Source: Chryseosolibacter sp044507775 (lineage in GTDB: Bacteria > Bacteroidota > Bacteroidia > Cytophagales > Cyclobacteriaceae). From it: 64,000 nucleotides of DNA. The first letter of the stretch is position 1. Each line of letters opens with the position of its first letter. The stretch spans positions 159,080-223,079 of the forward strand of contig JBIQIY010000004.1 of assembly GCA_044507775.1 (NCBI GenBank), given 5' to 3'. The position numbers and the translations under genes are program-made. This document shows positions 16,053 through 25,356 of the stretch, piece by piece. A model generated the notes under the pieces. The model was not told where the DNA came from. It made no database searches and saw only the letters and a list, made by a program, of their open reading frames with translations.

Positions 16053-18674
16053 TTATTTTAATACTTCCGCACTCTCCGCATTTTCGAACACGAAGTCCTT
16101 CTCGCTATTTACGTCTACGAAGATAACGGAGTCCTTATGCACGTTTCCAGCGAGTATTTGCTTCGACAATGCGTTCAGTATTTCGCGTTGAAGAACCCGC
16201 TTCAGCGGGCGAGCGCCGAATTGCGGATCGAAGCCGAGTTTTGCCAGGCGCTCGCGCGCTGCTTCTGACAGGTCGAGTCTTACGCCGCTTTCGTCAAGAC
16301 GCTTGCGCACCAGATCCACCTGGATATCGACAATTTTCCGGATGTCTTTTCTGCTCAGAGGCCGGAACATTATGATCTCATCGATGCGGTTCAGGAATTC
16401 AGGTCTTACAGTTTTTCTCAAAAGCGTCAGCACCTCTTCCTGCGTTTGCTCCAGTACTTCGAAATAGTTTTCATCTGTCAGCTTCTCGAAGTTCTCCTGG
16501 ATGATGTTCGAACCGATGTTCGTTGTCATAATAATGATCGTGTTCTTGAAGTTGGCAACGCGGCCCTTGTTGTCCGTCAGCCTGCCGTCGTCGAGCACTT
16601 GCAGCAGAATGTTGAATACGTCCGGGTGTGCTTTTTCAATTTCATCCAGCAACACGACCGAGTATGGCTTCCTGCGCACGGCTTCTGTCAGCTGGCCACC
16701 TTCATCATAGCCCACGTATCCCGGAGGTGCACCGATGAGTCGGCTCACGCTGTGTCTCTCCTGGTACTCGCTCATATCGATCCGCACCATGGCCGTATCG
16801 TCATTGAAGAGATAGTCGGCAAGCGCTTTCGAGAGCTCGGTTTTTCCGACGCCAGTCGTTCCCATGAAAATGAAGGATCCGATGGGTCGTTTGGGGTCCT
16901 GCAGCCCGGCGCGGCTTCTGCGAACGGCATCGCTCAACAGGCGGATGGCTTCTTCCTGACCCGCCACGCGTTTGCTCAGTTCATCTTCCAGATGCAGAAG
17001 TTTTTCACGTTCACTCTGGACCATCCTCGACACCGGGATGCCCGTCCACTTTGCCACCACTTCGGCGATATCTTCGCTGTCTACTTCCTCCTTCAACAGT
17101 GCGTGCTGGCGGTTGGCCTGGTCGGCCATTTTTTGCTGAAACTCGTTCAGGCGCTTTTCTGCTTCCACAATCTTTCCGTAGCGAATCTCGGCTACCTTGC
17201 CGTAGTCGCCCGCTTTTTCCGCCTGCTCCGCTTCGAACCTTAGCCGGTCAATATCCTCCTTTTCTTTTTGAATGCCGTGGACAACCTCCTTCTCACTCTC
17301 CCACTTTGCTTTCAATGAATTGCGTTGCTCCGAGAGTTCAGCGATATCTTTTGTCAGGATTGACTCCTTCTCTTTGTCGTCTTCTCGGCGGATAGCCTCG
17401 CGTTCAATCTCAAGTTGCATGATCCGGCGATTCAGTTCGTCGAGTTCTTCCGGCATGGAATCCATCTCCAGGCGGAGCTTGGCAGCAGCTTCGTCCATCA
17501 GGGCGATCGCCTTGTCGGGAAGAAACCGGTCGGATATATACCGCGTGGATAGTTCCACCGCAGCGATAACTGCGTCGTCTTTGATTCGCACTCCGTGATG
17601 CAACTCATATTTTTCCTTGATTCCTCGCAAGATAGAGATGGAGTCTTCCATGCTGGGCTCATCCACCATGACAGACTGGAAACGGCGTTCGAGCGCTTTA
17701 TCTTTCTCAATGTACTTCTGGTATTCTTTCAGAGTGGTTGCTCCAATTGCATGGAGTTCGCCCCTTGCGAGAGCCGGCTTCAACAGGTTGGCTGCATCCA
17801 TCGCACCCTCGCCACCGCCACCCGCTCCAATGAGTGTATGGATTTCGTCAATGAAGAGAATGATCTGGCCTTCCGAATCGGTCACCTCTTTGATGACCGC
17901 TTTCAGACGCTCCTCAAACTCACCTTTGTACTTCGCTCCGGCGACGAGAAGTCCCATATCCAGCGATATGATTGTTTTAGTCTTCAGGTTTTCGGGAACA
18001 TCGCCGTCCACGATGCGCTGTGCAAGTCCCTCGACGATCGCCGTCTTACCCACCCCGGGTTCTCCCAACAGGATGGGGTTATTTTTCGTGCGGCGCGAAA
18101 GAATCTGCAACACGCGCCGGATCTCTTCATCACGCCCGATTACAGGATCAATCTTGCCTTTTCGTGCAAGATCATTGAGGTTCTTTGAGTAACGCTCAAG
18201 CGACTTATATTTCGCTTCTGCGTTCTGATCGGTCACGGAAGACCCTCCTCTTAGTTCTTTGATAGCCTTTATCAAGCCGGACCTTTCAAAGCCCGCGTCC
18301 TTCATGGCTGATGAAACTTTATCACGCGTGGCGAGAAGCGCGAGCAACAAGTGTTCTACTGCGATGAACTCATCCTTGAATTCACGCAGTTCTTTCTCTG
18401 CCTGTTGAAGAACCGTGTTGGTTGCGGACGACAGGTAAGGTTGCTGACCCGTGACGCGGGGGTAACTTTGCAGTACCTCCGACAGTTTGCTGTCAAGTAA
18501 AGGCCTGTTGACATTAAGCTTCTTCGTCAGGTACGAAATTACATTTTCGTCGGTTTCGAGTATGGCCTTCAGCAGGTGTCCGGGCTCAATTGCCTGGTGA
18601 TGATTGCTCATGGCAATCTCGGCGGATTTCTGCAGGGATTCCTGCGATTTGATAGTATATTTTTCAAAGTTCAT
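16053..18674 (-). CDS. clpB: ATP-dependent chaperone ClpB
   Basis: The 873-residue protein has the full ClpB architecture: a Clp_N repeat region starting MNFEKYTIKSQESLQ, AAA domain 1 with Walker A GEPGVGKTAIVEG, the long coiled-coil middle domain (about residues 400-530), and AAA domain 2 with GTTGVGKTELSKAL and the ClpB C-terminal domain. It disaggregates proteins with DnaK/DnaJ/GrpE. I use ATG 18674; the frame extends nine codons upstream with no family similarity. It is divergent from glycogen synthase across 181 bp. Confidence 0.97.
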   Translation of the reverse strand: MNFEKYTIKSQESLQKSAEIAMSNHHQAIEPGHLLKAILETDENVISYLTKKLNVNRPLLDSKLSEVLQSYPRVTGQQPYLSSATNTVLQQAEKELREFKDEFIAVEHLLLALLATRDKVSSAMKDAGFERSGLIKAIKELRGGSSVTDQNAEAKYKSLERYSKNLNDLARKGKIDPVIGRDEEIRRVLQILSRRTKNNPILLGEPGVGKTAIVEGLAQRIVDGDVPENLKTKTIISLDMGLLVAGAKYKGEFEERLKAVIKEVTDSEGQIILFIDEIHTLIGAGGGGEGAMDAANLLKPALARGELHAIGATTLKEYQKYIEKDKALERRFQSVMVDEPSMEDSISILRGIKEKYELHHGVRIKDDAVIAAVELSTRYISDRFLPDKAIALMDEAAAKLRLEMDSMPEELDELNRRIMQLEIEREAIRREDDKEKESILTKDIAELSEQRNSLKAKWESEKEVVHGIQKEKEDIDRLRFEAEQAEKAGDYGKVAEIRYGKIVEAEKRLNEFQQKMADQANRQHALLKEEVDSEDIAEVVAKWTGIPVSRMVQSEREKLLHLEDELSKRVAGQEEAIRLLSDAVRRSRAGLQDPKRPIGSFIFMGTTGVGKTELSKALADYLFNDDTAMVRIDMSEYQERHSVSRLIGAPPGYVGYDEGGQLTEAVRRKPYSVVLLDEIEKAHPDVFNILLQVLDDGRLTDNKGRVANFKNTIIIMTTNIGSNIIQENFEKLTDENYFEVLEQTQEEVLTLLRKTVRPEFLNRIDEIIMFRPLSRKDIRKIVDIQVDLVRKRLDESGVRLDLSEAARERLAKLGFDPQFGARPLKRVLQREILNALSKQILAGNVHKDSVIFVDVNSEKDFVFENAESAEVLK

Positions 18675-18855
18675 AGTCGTGCTCTTGGATTGTCTCCGCA
18701 ACGGTGCTACGCCGCCCTGTCGCGTCGAAATCGTGGTAAAATTTACAGACCCTGCACAAATTATACTCCACCAGGTGTGATACGCTCTTTTCCTGAAAGT
18801 TTGGCATTTAAATGCTTAGATTTAATAGCGGTACCGGGTCAAACTGGCTTGATGT

Positions 18856-20727
18856 ATGTCAAAACGTTCAACTACTCCCTCTAATATTATCCGCCAGGAG
18901 CACCTTGTCGAGGTCTCATGGGAGGTCTGCAACCAGGTTGGCGGCATTTACACCGTGATCCGGTCCAAAGTGCCGTGTGTTATGGAGCAATGGAGCGGCC
19001 GGTATTGTCTGGTAGGCCCTTACCTGAACAAGAATATCCATGCAGAGCTCGACCTCATGGATGACGTTCAGGATATTTTCGGGCAGGCGGCGGCGACGTT
19101 GCGAAAGAGAGGCTACCATGTTCACTACGGGGAGTGGCTTGTTACCGGTAAGCCGCGGGTTGTGCTTATCAATCCCAACGTTGTTGAAGATCAGGCGATG
19201 CAAGTCGTGAAATATTTATTGTGGAAAAATCACGGCATCGGCACCACACAGAGCAGCCCGCTTATTGACCAGGTCATCGCATTCGGCTATCTCACTAAAA
19301 TGTTTTTGGATGAAGTCGCCAGGTTGGCGGCTGAAGGGCAAAAAGTGATCGCGCACTTTCACGAGTGGATGGCGAGTTTACCCATACTTGATCTAAAGCG
19401 CGACGGCAGCCCGATCAAGACGGTATTTACAACGCATGCGACACAGCTTGGCCGCCATCTGGCCATTAACTCACCCTTCTTCTACGCGCATCTTCCATTC
19501 TTTAAGTGGCAGGATGAGGCAAAGAAGTTTGGTGTTGAAACTGAAGCGGCTATTGAATACAACAGCGCTCAATCCTGCGATTACTTCACAACGGTAAGCG
19601 AGGTAACCGCCCGCGAGTGTAAACACCTGCTGAAACGAAAGCCCGACGCTGTCTTGCCGAACGGTTTGAATATTCATCGCTACGATAGCTACGATGCCGT
19701 GCAGAGGCTGCATACGCAATACAAGGAAGGTATCCATCAGTTTGTGATGTCGCATTTCTTCCAGTCGTACACATTCGATCTGGACAAGACAATTTACTTC
19801 TTTACATCCGGACGGTTTGAGTACAAGAACAAAGGTTTTGACCTCACGCTTGAAGCGTTGTTTCACCTCAACGAAAGGCTGAAGAGTGAAAACGCCGATG
19901 TCACCGTGGTTATGTTCTTTGTCAGCAAGCGTGAATTTCACAGCCTGATGCCGGAGGTCCTGCATTCAAAGGCCATGATGGAAGAGATCCGCCAGACCTG
20001 TGACGCGATCGTCGACCAGGTGAGAAAGCATCTTTTCCATGAGAGTACCTTCCGCGAAGACCACCGGCTCCCCGACCTGAATGAGTTCGTCGAAGAGTAC
20101 TGGAAGCTGCGATACCGGCGAACAATTCAATCGTGGAAGACGGAGAAGCTTCCGCTTGTGGTCACACACCGGCTGGTAGACGAGGAATCCGATGAGATCC
20201 TCCAATTCCTCAATAACCGTAAGCTGCTCAATGCTCCCGATGACAAAGTGAAGATTGTCTATCATCCCGATTTCATATCCGTTACGAATCCTCTCTTCGG
20301 GATGGAATATCTCCAGTTTGTGAGGGGGTGCAACCTGGGAATCTTTCCAAGTTATTACGAACCCTGGGGCTATACGCCCCTTGAGTGCATGGCCAGCGGA
20401 ATTCCGTCCGTGACCAGCGACTTGTCAGGGTTCGGCGACTATCTGCTGCGGCACATGCCCGACCACGACCAAAATGGGATGTATGTAGTGGAGCGCGGGA
20501 AACGGACTTTCGATTGGAGCGCGCGCCAGCTCGCCTCCTTCCTGTACAAGTTCCTCAGCCTGTCACGAAAAGAGCGGAGGCTCCAGCGATCGAATGTCGA
20601 GAATTATGCAGAGGGATTCGGATGGGAAAATCTGCTCAAGCATTACGAGGCGGTGTATGAGAGGGCTGTCGCCGTTGGCGACAAGGGGGGTGGTGGCCAC
20701 GAAGACACTAAGGCACGAAGGCACTAA
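18856..20727 (+). CDS. GT3-type glycogen synthase
   Basis: The 623-residue protein resembles the eukaryote-type (GT3) glycogen synthases found in Bacteroidota rather than bacterial GT5 GlgA. It begins VSWEVCNQVGGIYTVIRSK and has FTTHATQLGRHL, GRFEYKNKGFD and the donor-site region EPWGYTPLECMASGIPSVTS. It would extend alpha-1,4-glucan from a nucleotide sugar. The last residues, GGGGHEDTKARRH, are encoded by a 16-bp tandem repeat (20696-20737), so the C-terminus has run into an intergenic repeat. Confidence 0.92.
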   Translation: MSKRSTTPSNIIRQEHLVEVSWEVCNQVGGIYTVIRSKVPCVMEQWSGRYCLVGPYLNKNIHAELDLMDDVQDIFGQAAATLRKRGYHVHYGEWLVTGKPRVVLINPNVVEDQAMQVVKYLLWKNHGIGTTQSSPLIDQVIAFGYLTKMFLDEVARLAAEGQKVIAHFHEWMASLPILDLKRDGSPIKTVFTTHATQLGRHLAINSPFFYAHLPFFKWQDEAKKFGVETEAAIEYNSAQSCDYFTTVSEVTARECKHLLKRKPDAVLPNGLNIHRYDSYDAVQRLHTQYKEGIHQFVMSHFFQSYTFDLDKTIYFFTSGRFEYKNKGFDLTLEALFHLNERLKSENADVTVVMFFVSKREFHSLMPEVLHSKAMMEEIRQTCDAIVDQVRKHLFHESTFREDHRLPDLNEFVEEYWKLRYRRTIQSWKTEKLPLVVTHRLVDEESDEILQFLNNRKLLNAPDDKVKIVYHPDFISVTNPLFGMEYLQFVRGCNLGIFPSYYEPWGYTPLECMASGIPSVTSDLSGFGDYLLRHMPDHDQNGMYVVERGKRTFDWSARQLASFLYKFLSLSRKERRLQRSNVENYAEGFGWENLLKHYEAVYERAVAVGDKGGGGHEDTKARRH

Positions 20728-20879
20728 GGCACGAAGGTATTTTTTATTGTCGTGGTTGATTGGGCAGAAGCGTGAAAGGTTCTGCAGCAGTGATAGCTAA
20801 AATTCTTTGCGTCTTCGGGCCCTTTGTGGCAAAAAAAATCTTTGAGCCATGGTGTCCTGGTGTCTTTGTGTCTAAGCGC
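20696..20879. repeat. Inverted pair of CACGAAGG/CACTAAGG-type intergenic repeats
   Basis: The stretch at 20696-20737 consists of alternating 8-mers GGCACTAA and GGCACGAA. At 20805-20875 the complementary type appears (CTTTGCGTCTTC, CCTTTGTGGC, GGTGTCTTTGTGTC). The two arms face each other and could fold into a long imperfect hairpin between glycogen synthase and the convergent redoxin gene. This repeat type is common between genes in environmental Bacteroidota. A related CACGAATAC form is at the right end of the window. Confidence 0.6.
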
Positions 20880-21473
20880 TCAGGTTTTCTTTTTCAGATT
20901 GCAGCCCACAGGCCGCACTTCCGGGGTTTCAATTTTTTGGTTGGTCAGCATGATGTCGATGGCATCCCGGAGATAGTGATGGCGGACATCTGCTTCCACC
21001 TGCGCATTGTCATCGATCGCGCCGCGATAGACCACCGTAAATTTTCCGTTGTCGTTTTTCAGAAGAAATGCCTCCGGACTTTTCTTGACATTCAGACTTG
21101 CCATCAGCGACTGATTCTTGTCTGCCAGATAGGGCGTGCGGAGGTTGAGGGCCCTGGCTTTGGCAGCCATCTTATCGGGGGTTTCATTCGGCTCGCTGTG
21201 GGAATTTACCAGCAGCACCGGCACCTTGTCCTGATAGGCCCGGGAAATCTCGTCCACGCGCTTCCGGTAGTACTCGTCATAGGGGCAGCTATTACTTGTG
21301 AAGATCAACACAATGCCAGCACAGGACGGGTATGTATCCAGTGAGACAGGCTGATCGTTGAGCACGTTTGTCAACTTGAAATCTGGTACGGCCTGCCCGG
21401 AAACTGCCGGTGATATTGCAATCGCCAGGCAGAGCAGAACGACTCTGAGGATGTTATTCATGGGGTTTTTCAT
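20880..21473 (-). CDS. Exported thioredoxin-fold redoxin (AhpC/TSA-like)
   Basis: The 197-residue protein has a signal peptide (LLCLAIAISPAVSGQ), then the redoxin opening VPDFKLTNVLNDQPVSL and the active-site region TSNSCPYDEYYRKRV. Only one cysteine is present there (CPYD), as in single-Cys peroxiredoxin-like proteins rather than CxxC thioredoxins. SPEAFLL supplies the cis-proline region. A second cysteine lies near the C-terminus (VGCNL). A second ATG at 21461 is an equally good start. Likely a periplasmic thiol-based redox protein; partner unknown. Confidence 0.82.
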   Translation of the reverse strand: MKNPMNNILRVVLLCLAIAISPAVSGQAVPDFKLTNVLNDQPVSLDTYPSCAGIVLIFTSNSCPYDEYYRKRVDEISRAYQDKVPVLLVNSHSEPNETPDKMAAKARALNLRTPYLADKNQSLMASLNVKKSPEAFLLKNDNGKFTVVYRGAIDDNAQVEADVRHHYLRDAIDIMLTNQKIETPEVRPVGCNLKKKT

Positions 21474-21527
21474 GAAAGCATTTTTACGGTTGACCGGGGA
21501 AGAAAAGTGGATGAAAGGACATATTCT

Positions 21528-22148
21528 TCAACTGGAAACAACCACGACAAAGTTATCTGCAACAATATACTCCAAAGGTATGGCTGTTGTGGTATTATTG
21601 ACAAGAATCCGGCCAACTAAATGCCCGCGTTGCTGGAGTAAAAAGGGTGAAACGAGCAGATTTCGCGATAAAATGAGATCCTTTTTTCCGTAAATCTTGA
21701 TCAGGGATTCCTTTGCGCACCAATAGATACAGTGTTTGACCACATCGTTTCCCGCATCGTGAAGCTCGGATTCCGAGAGCACCCGATGTGCGATTCGCAG
21801 AAGTTTTTCCTTGGGTTGTTCGAGGTCTATTCCGACGTTTTTCGTGCGATGCGCGATGGCCGCGACATAGGGATAGGAATGGCTGAGGGAAATATGGATA
21901 TCCGACCCGGCGAGATAAGGTTTGCCATAGACGTCTTTCGTCAAGCCTTGATAACGGACCCCCCATTGGCCGACGAGCGCCTGGATCAAGGCGCGTCCGG
22001 CGAGAACTTCAAGGCGCTTGAGGACGTTGGTGATTGTAGGCGAAACCTGTTCCTGCGGTAACAGGGCTGCGAGCGCCGGCTCATCTTCGTCTATCTTCCA
22101 CAGTCCCCATACGGCGTCGTCAGAGGCATAGGAGCGGTCAACAGGCAT
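21528..22148 (-). CDS. 4'-phosphopantetheinyl transferase superfamily protein
   Basis: The 206-residue protein has the Sfp/AcpT signature: ISLSHSYPYVAA, then NVGIDLE with the magnesium ligands, then WCAKESLIKIYGKKD. It transfers the phosphopantetheine arm of CoA to acyl carrier proteins. At this length it is closer to Sfp-type than to AcpS. The gene is alone on the minus strand, with no polyketide or nonribosomal peptide genes nearby, so a housekeeping carrier protein is the likely target. Confidence 0.88.
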   Translation of the reverse strand: MPVDRSYASDDAVWGLWKIDEDEPALAALLPQEQVSPTITNVLKRLEVLAGRALIQALVGQWGVRYQGLTKDVYGKPYLAGSDIHISLSHSYPYVAAIAHRTKNVGIDLEQPKEKLLRIAHRVLSESELHDAGNDVVKHCIYWCAKESLIKIYGKKDLILSRNLLVSPFLLQQRGHLVGRILVNNTTTAIPLEYIVADNFVVVVSS

Positions 22149-22274
22149 TGCTGTTCATGTTTCGGTTGATAAATTCGCGGCCGGCAAGATTTTTAACACC
22201 GTTCATGCACAGGTGGGTAAGTTATTGTTTTTCATAAACGTTCGGAAAGTTAGGATATTCGCTGCATTAAAGGG

Positions 22275-23183
22275 ATGAATCAGATACAAATCAAACGGCT
22301 ACACGCTTTAACCGGCCACCGCGACGCAGTCTATACGATCTGCCGCGGCCCCGAACCTTCCCGCTTCTTTTCGGCAGCCGGGGACGGGATGATCGCCCTT
22401 TGGGATTTGTCATCACCCGAGACCGGCGAACTCATTGCCAAACTTCCGAATTCAATTTACGCGCTGCACTATTTCGAACCGGCGGACATCCTGATCGCCG
22501 GCCACAACTACGAGGGCATACATTTGCTCGACTGGAAGAATAAAAAGGAGTCGGGTTCGTTGAAATTGTCGGAGGCCGCGATCTTCGATTTGCAGTCGAT
22601 CGACAACCGTCTTGTCGTTGGAAGTGGCGATGGCGTGGTGACGCTGGTCGATCTGAGGAATCTCACTATCGCAAAGAAAGTGAAGGGCGGCGAAAAGAGC
22701 GCCAGGACGATTGCTATCAACCTTACGCGCGAAGAGATTGCCGTCGGATTCAGCGATAACTTCATACGGGTTTACGACCTGGATCTAACGCTCAAGCAAG
22801 AGTGGGAAGCACACAGCAAATCAGTGTTCACCCTGCGCTATTCTCCGGACGGCCAATGGCTTCTAAGCGGCTCGCGCGATGCTCGCCTGAAGGCCTGGAG
22901 CCTGGATGCGAACTACCAGCTTGCTGAAGAAGTGGTGGCCCACATGTACGCAATTAATCATATCCAGTTTAGCCCGGATGGCAAACATTTTGTAACTTGT
23001 AGCATGGATAAATCCATAAAGGTTTGGGATGCAAAAGCCCTGAAACTTTTAAAAGTAATTGACCGGGCCAGGCATGCGGGTCACGCCACTTCCGTAAACA
23101 AGCTCCTTTGGACTGATTACGACCATCAGTTACTCAGTGCCAGCGACGACCGCTCAATCTCGGTCTGGCAAATCATTTTTTAA
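22275..23183 (+). CDS. WD40 repeat protein
   Basis: The 302-residue protein is made almost entirely of WD40 repeats. Clear ones include HRDAVYTICRG...GMIALWDLSS, HSKSVFTLRYSPDGQWLLSGSRDARLKAWSL, HMYAINHIQFSPDGKHFVTCSMDKSIKVWD and the final DDRSISVWQ. The length fits a seven-bladed propeller. There is no signal peptide, so it is cytoplasmic and probably a scaffold. It is followed 11 bp downstream by a DivIVA-family gene and then folB, suggesting one transcript. Confidence 0.9.
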   Translation: MNQIQIKRLHALTGHRDAVYTICRGPEPSRFFSAAGDGMIALWDLSSPETGELIAKLPNSIYALHYFEPADILIAGHNYEGIHLLDWKNKKESGSLKLSEAAIFDLQSIDNRLVVGSGDGVVTLVDLRNLTIAKKVKGGEKSARTIAINLTREEIAVGFSDNFIRVYDLDLTLKQEWEAHSKSVFTLRYSPDGQWLLSGSRDARLKAWSLDANYQLAEEVVAHMYAINHIQFSPDGKHFVTCSMDKSIKVWDAKALKLLKVIDRARHAGHATSVNKLLWTDYDHQLLSASDDRSISVWQIIF

Positions 23184-23194
23184 ACTTCAAGATC

Positions 23195-23923
23195 ATGAGA
23201 ATCACACCACTTGAAATACGGCAGAAGACATTCGAAAAGAACTTCCGCGGCTATGAAAAGGACGAAGTCAACGCGTTCCTCATGACCCTTTCGCAGGAAT
23301 GGGAAAGGATTGTCGACGAAAACAAGGAGCTGAAATTCAAGTATGAGTCCACCGAGCGGGAAATTCAGAAACTTCGCGAAGTGGAGAGCTCGCTGTACAA
23401 AACCCTGAAGACCGCGGAGGACACCGGAGCAAGTGTCATCGAACAGGCACGCAAGGCTTCGGAATTGCATTTACGTGAGTCGCAGCTTGCGGCCGACCAG
23501 TTGGTCAATGAAGCGAAAGCCCGGGCGAAGGACACGATCGAAGAGTCTGAGATGCGGGCCCGGCAAATTATCGCCGATATGGAAGATCGCGTCAAGGGAT
23601 TGATCGAGCAATACAAGAAGCTCGAATCCACACGCGACGATATGCTAAGCGAATTGAAAAGGCTTGCTTCCGAGGTTATGGAAAAGGTGGAGCGTTCGAG
23701 AACAGCAGCGCAGGCCTTTGATCCTGATAAGCACCTCTCAACGGTACGACGGGAGGCCAAGAAGATTGCTTTTCCCAATCTCGAATATGAAAAACCGGCC
23801 GCCAGAGATGAAAAGCCCAGAGAAGAAGCACAGGAGACGCCTGAGGAAGCGCTGCAACAGCACGATGTTCCCGTCGAATCTCCCCGCAAAACCCAGAAGT
23901 CTTTTTTTGATGAGATCGGCTGA
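23195..23923 (+). CDS. DivIVA-domain coiled-coil protein
   Basis: The 242-residue protein opens with MRITPLEIRQKTFEKNFRGYEKDEVNAFL, matching the DivIVA N-terminal membrane-binding domain, followed by a long coiled coil (about residues 25-165) rich in Glu, Lys and Ala heptads. The C-terminal tail is acidic and Pro-rich and ends KSFFDEIG. In Gram-positives DivIVA marks curved membrane at poles and septa. Bacteroidota homologues exist but their role is little known. It sits between a WD40 gene and folB. Confidence 0.85.
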   Translation: MRITPLEIRQKTFEKNFRGYEKDEVNAFLMTLSQEWERIVDENKELKFKYESTEREIQKLREVESSLYKTLKTAEDTGASVIEQARKASELHLRESQLAADQLVNEAKARAKDTIEESEMRARQIIADMEDRVKGLIEQYKKLESTRDDMLSELKRLASEVMEKVERSRTAAQAFDPDKHLSTVRREAKKIAFPNLEYEKPAARDEKPREEAQETPEEALQQHDVPVESPRKTQKSFFDEIG

Positions 23924-23965
23924 TCCGTTTCACAGACCCTTTTATTTTTTTTCCGGCTCAAATTT

Positions 23966-24337
23966 ATGAACGGAAAGATTTCCCTGGAAGGGCTCGAATT
24001 TCATGCGTTCCATGGCGTCTATCCGCATGAGCGTGAATCGGGCAACTGGTTTGAAGTTGATATTTCAGTCGACACAAACATTCTCGAAGGTGCGGTCCAG
24101 GATGAGTTGGATAAGACGGTCAACTACGAGTTATTGTACCAGTTTGTGAAGGAAGAAATGCAGAAACCTTCCAAGCTGCTCGAGACGGTGGCGGAGCAAA
24201 TCGTGGAGCGGGTGTTGCGCGATTTACCGGAAGTACTGCAGGTAGAGTTGAAGATCGCGAAAATTAATCCGCCGATCGGAGGGAAGTGCAAAAAGGCCTC
24301 ACTATGGATTCAGAAGAAGCGATCATTACCCGGCTGA
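23966..24337 (+). CDS. folB: Dihydroneopterin aldolase FolB
   Basis: The 123-residue protein is a typical FolB: GLEFHAFHGVYPHERESG near the start, the segment TVNYELLYQFV, KLLETVAEQIVERV with the family Glu, and KINPPIGGKCKKASL. It converts dihydroneopterin to hydroxymethyl-dihydropterin in folate synthesis. Its last codons overlap the convergent HesB-like gene by 12 bp. Confidence 0.95.
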   Translation: MNGKISLEGLEFHAFHGVYPHERESGNWFEVDISVDTNILEGAVQDELDKTVNYELLYQFVKEEMQKPSKLLETVAEQIVERVLRDLPEVLQVELKIAKINPPIGGKCKKASLWIQKKRSLPG

Positions 24338-24640
24338 CGAGCTTTCTTCAATAAACGTAAAGCCACGACCATCTGCCTCATCGATAAAATCCACTTGCTT
24401 TCCAATGAGATAGAGGGTGTGCTTCTTGTCAATATAAACGGTGATCCCATTGATATCATAGGCCAGGTCGCTTTCTTTCTTCTTGTCGAACCCGATCATG
24501 AATCCCATGCCCCCGCAACCGCCACCTTTTATTCCCACGCGCAAGCCGTAGTCGGCCGGAATGCCCTTTCTTGTCATGATATCCCGGATCTCGCGGCAGG
24601 CGCGCTCCGAAATAGTGATGGGACGAATGTTATCAACCAT
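24326..24640 (-). CDS. HesB/IscA-family protein with reduced cysteine set
   Basis: The 104-residue protein has the A-type carrier fold (ITISERACREIRDIM, GLRVGIKGGGCGGMGFMIGFDKK). Only the first conserved cysteine, in GGGCGG, is present. The C-terminal CGCG pair that helps bind iron-sulfur clusters in IscA/SufA/ErpA is replaced by RGFTFIEESSSAG. It may not carry clusters in the usual way. The gene converges on folB with a 12-bp overlap. Confidence 0.85.
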   Translation of the reverse strand: MVDNIRPITISERACREIRDIMTRKGIPADYGLRVGIKGGGCGGMGFMIGFDKKKESDLAYDINGITVYIDKKHTLYLIGKQVDFIDEADGRGFTFIEESSSAG

Positions 24641-24800
24641 GTGCGTAATTGTGACCTGAATGTCGTTTACTTAAGCCTTTTTTTACCACACCTTAATCCC
24701 CTCCTAAAGGAGAAGAAATAAAGGGAGCTTAGGCAGACGACATGGAATTGTGATCTAAAATTATTTAATTTCAAAACACTTTTGATGTTTAATAGATTCT
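24641..24800. other. Intergenic region with short CTCCT-AA-AGGAG dyad
   Basis: No gene is visible between the divergent HesB-like and membrane-protein genes. A small dyad CTCCT-AA-AGGAG at 24701-24712 resembles the larger CCCCTCCT / AGGAGGGG hairpin at 42545-42565, so both may belong to one dispersed repeat family. Confidence 0.4.
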
Positions 24801-25322
24801 ATGGATGCGTTAATTGAATTCGGGAAGATACTCATTCCTGCCTCGGTTGTCTTATATGCGGTCTTTCTTATCGTCCGGTCGTTTATCCACAAGGACATCG
24901 ATTTGAAGAAGCTGGAGGTCCGGGGAAAAGCCATTGAAACGGTATTGCCGAATCGCCTCCATGCTTATGAACGGATGACGCTTTTTCTGGAGCGTATGTC
25001 GCCGAACAACCTCCTTGTCAGGCTTAACACGGGAAGCATTCCAGCAAAGGATTTTCACCACCTGCTGTTGGCCGAGGTCCGAAACGAGTACAATCACAAT
25101 GTTTCGCAACAGATCTACATCAGCGAGGAGGTGTGGGAGCTGATCCGAAATGCGAAGGAAGATTTGATCGTCAACATTAATGACGCGGCCAGCGAAATGA
25201 GTGATGGATCCAGCAGCCTGGATTTGTCCAAGAAGATATTTGAAAAGACGATGGGCAAAAGCGTTGATCCGCTAGCGCATGCGCTGGTCGAACTTAAGCG
25301 GGAGGCCCACAGAATTTTTTGA
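24801..25322 (+). CDS. Membrane-anchored protein of unknown function (DUF7935-like)
   Basis: The 173-residue protein has one N-terminal membrane segment (ILIPASVVLYAVFLIVRSFI) followed by a mostly helical, charged cytoplasmic domain with PNRLHAYERMTLFLERMSPNNLLVR and LLLAEVRNEYNHNVSQQIYIS. This matches, from memory, a conserved Bacteroidota family listed as DUF7935. No catalytic motif is seen. It is followed by a DUF1232 gene 34 bp downstream. Confidence 0.65.
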   Translation: MDALIEFGKILIPASVVLYAVFLIVRSFIHKDIDLKKLEVRGKAIETVLPNRLHAYERMTLFLERMSPNNLLVRLNTGSIPAKDFHHLLLAEVRNEYNHNVSQQIYISEEVWELIRNAKEDLIVNINDAASEMSDGSSSLDLSKKIFEKTMGKSVDPLAHALVELKREAHRIF

Positions 25323-25356
25323 AGCGCTGGTTCGTTATAAAAAGATCAATATCACT

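Noticed and set aside
16446..17243. Plus-strand frame of 265 codons opposite clpB
   Set aside because: Antisense to conserved ClpB sequence, with no recognisable domain.
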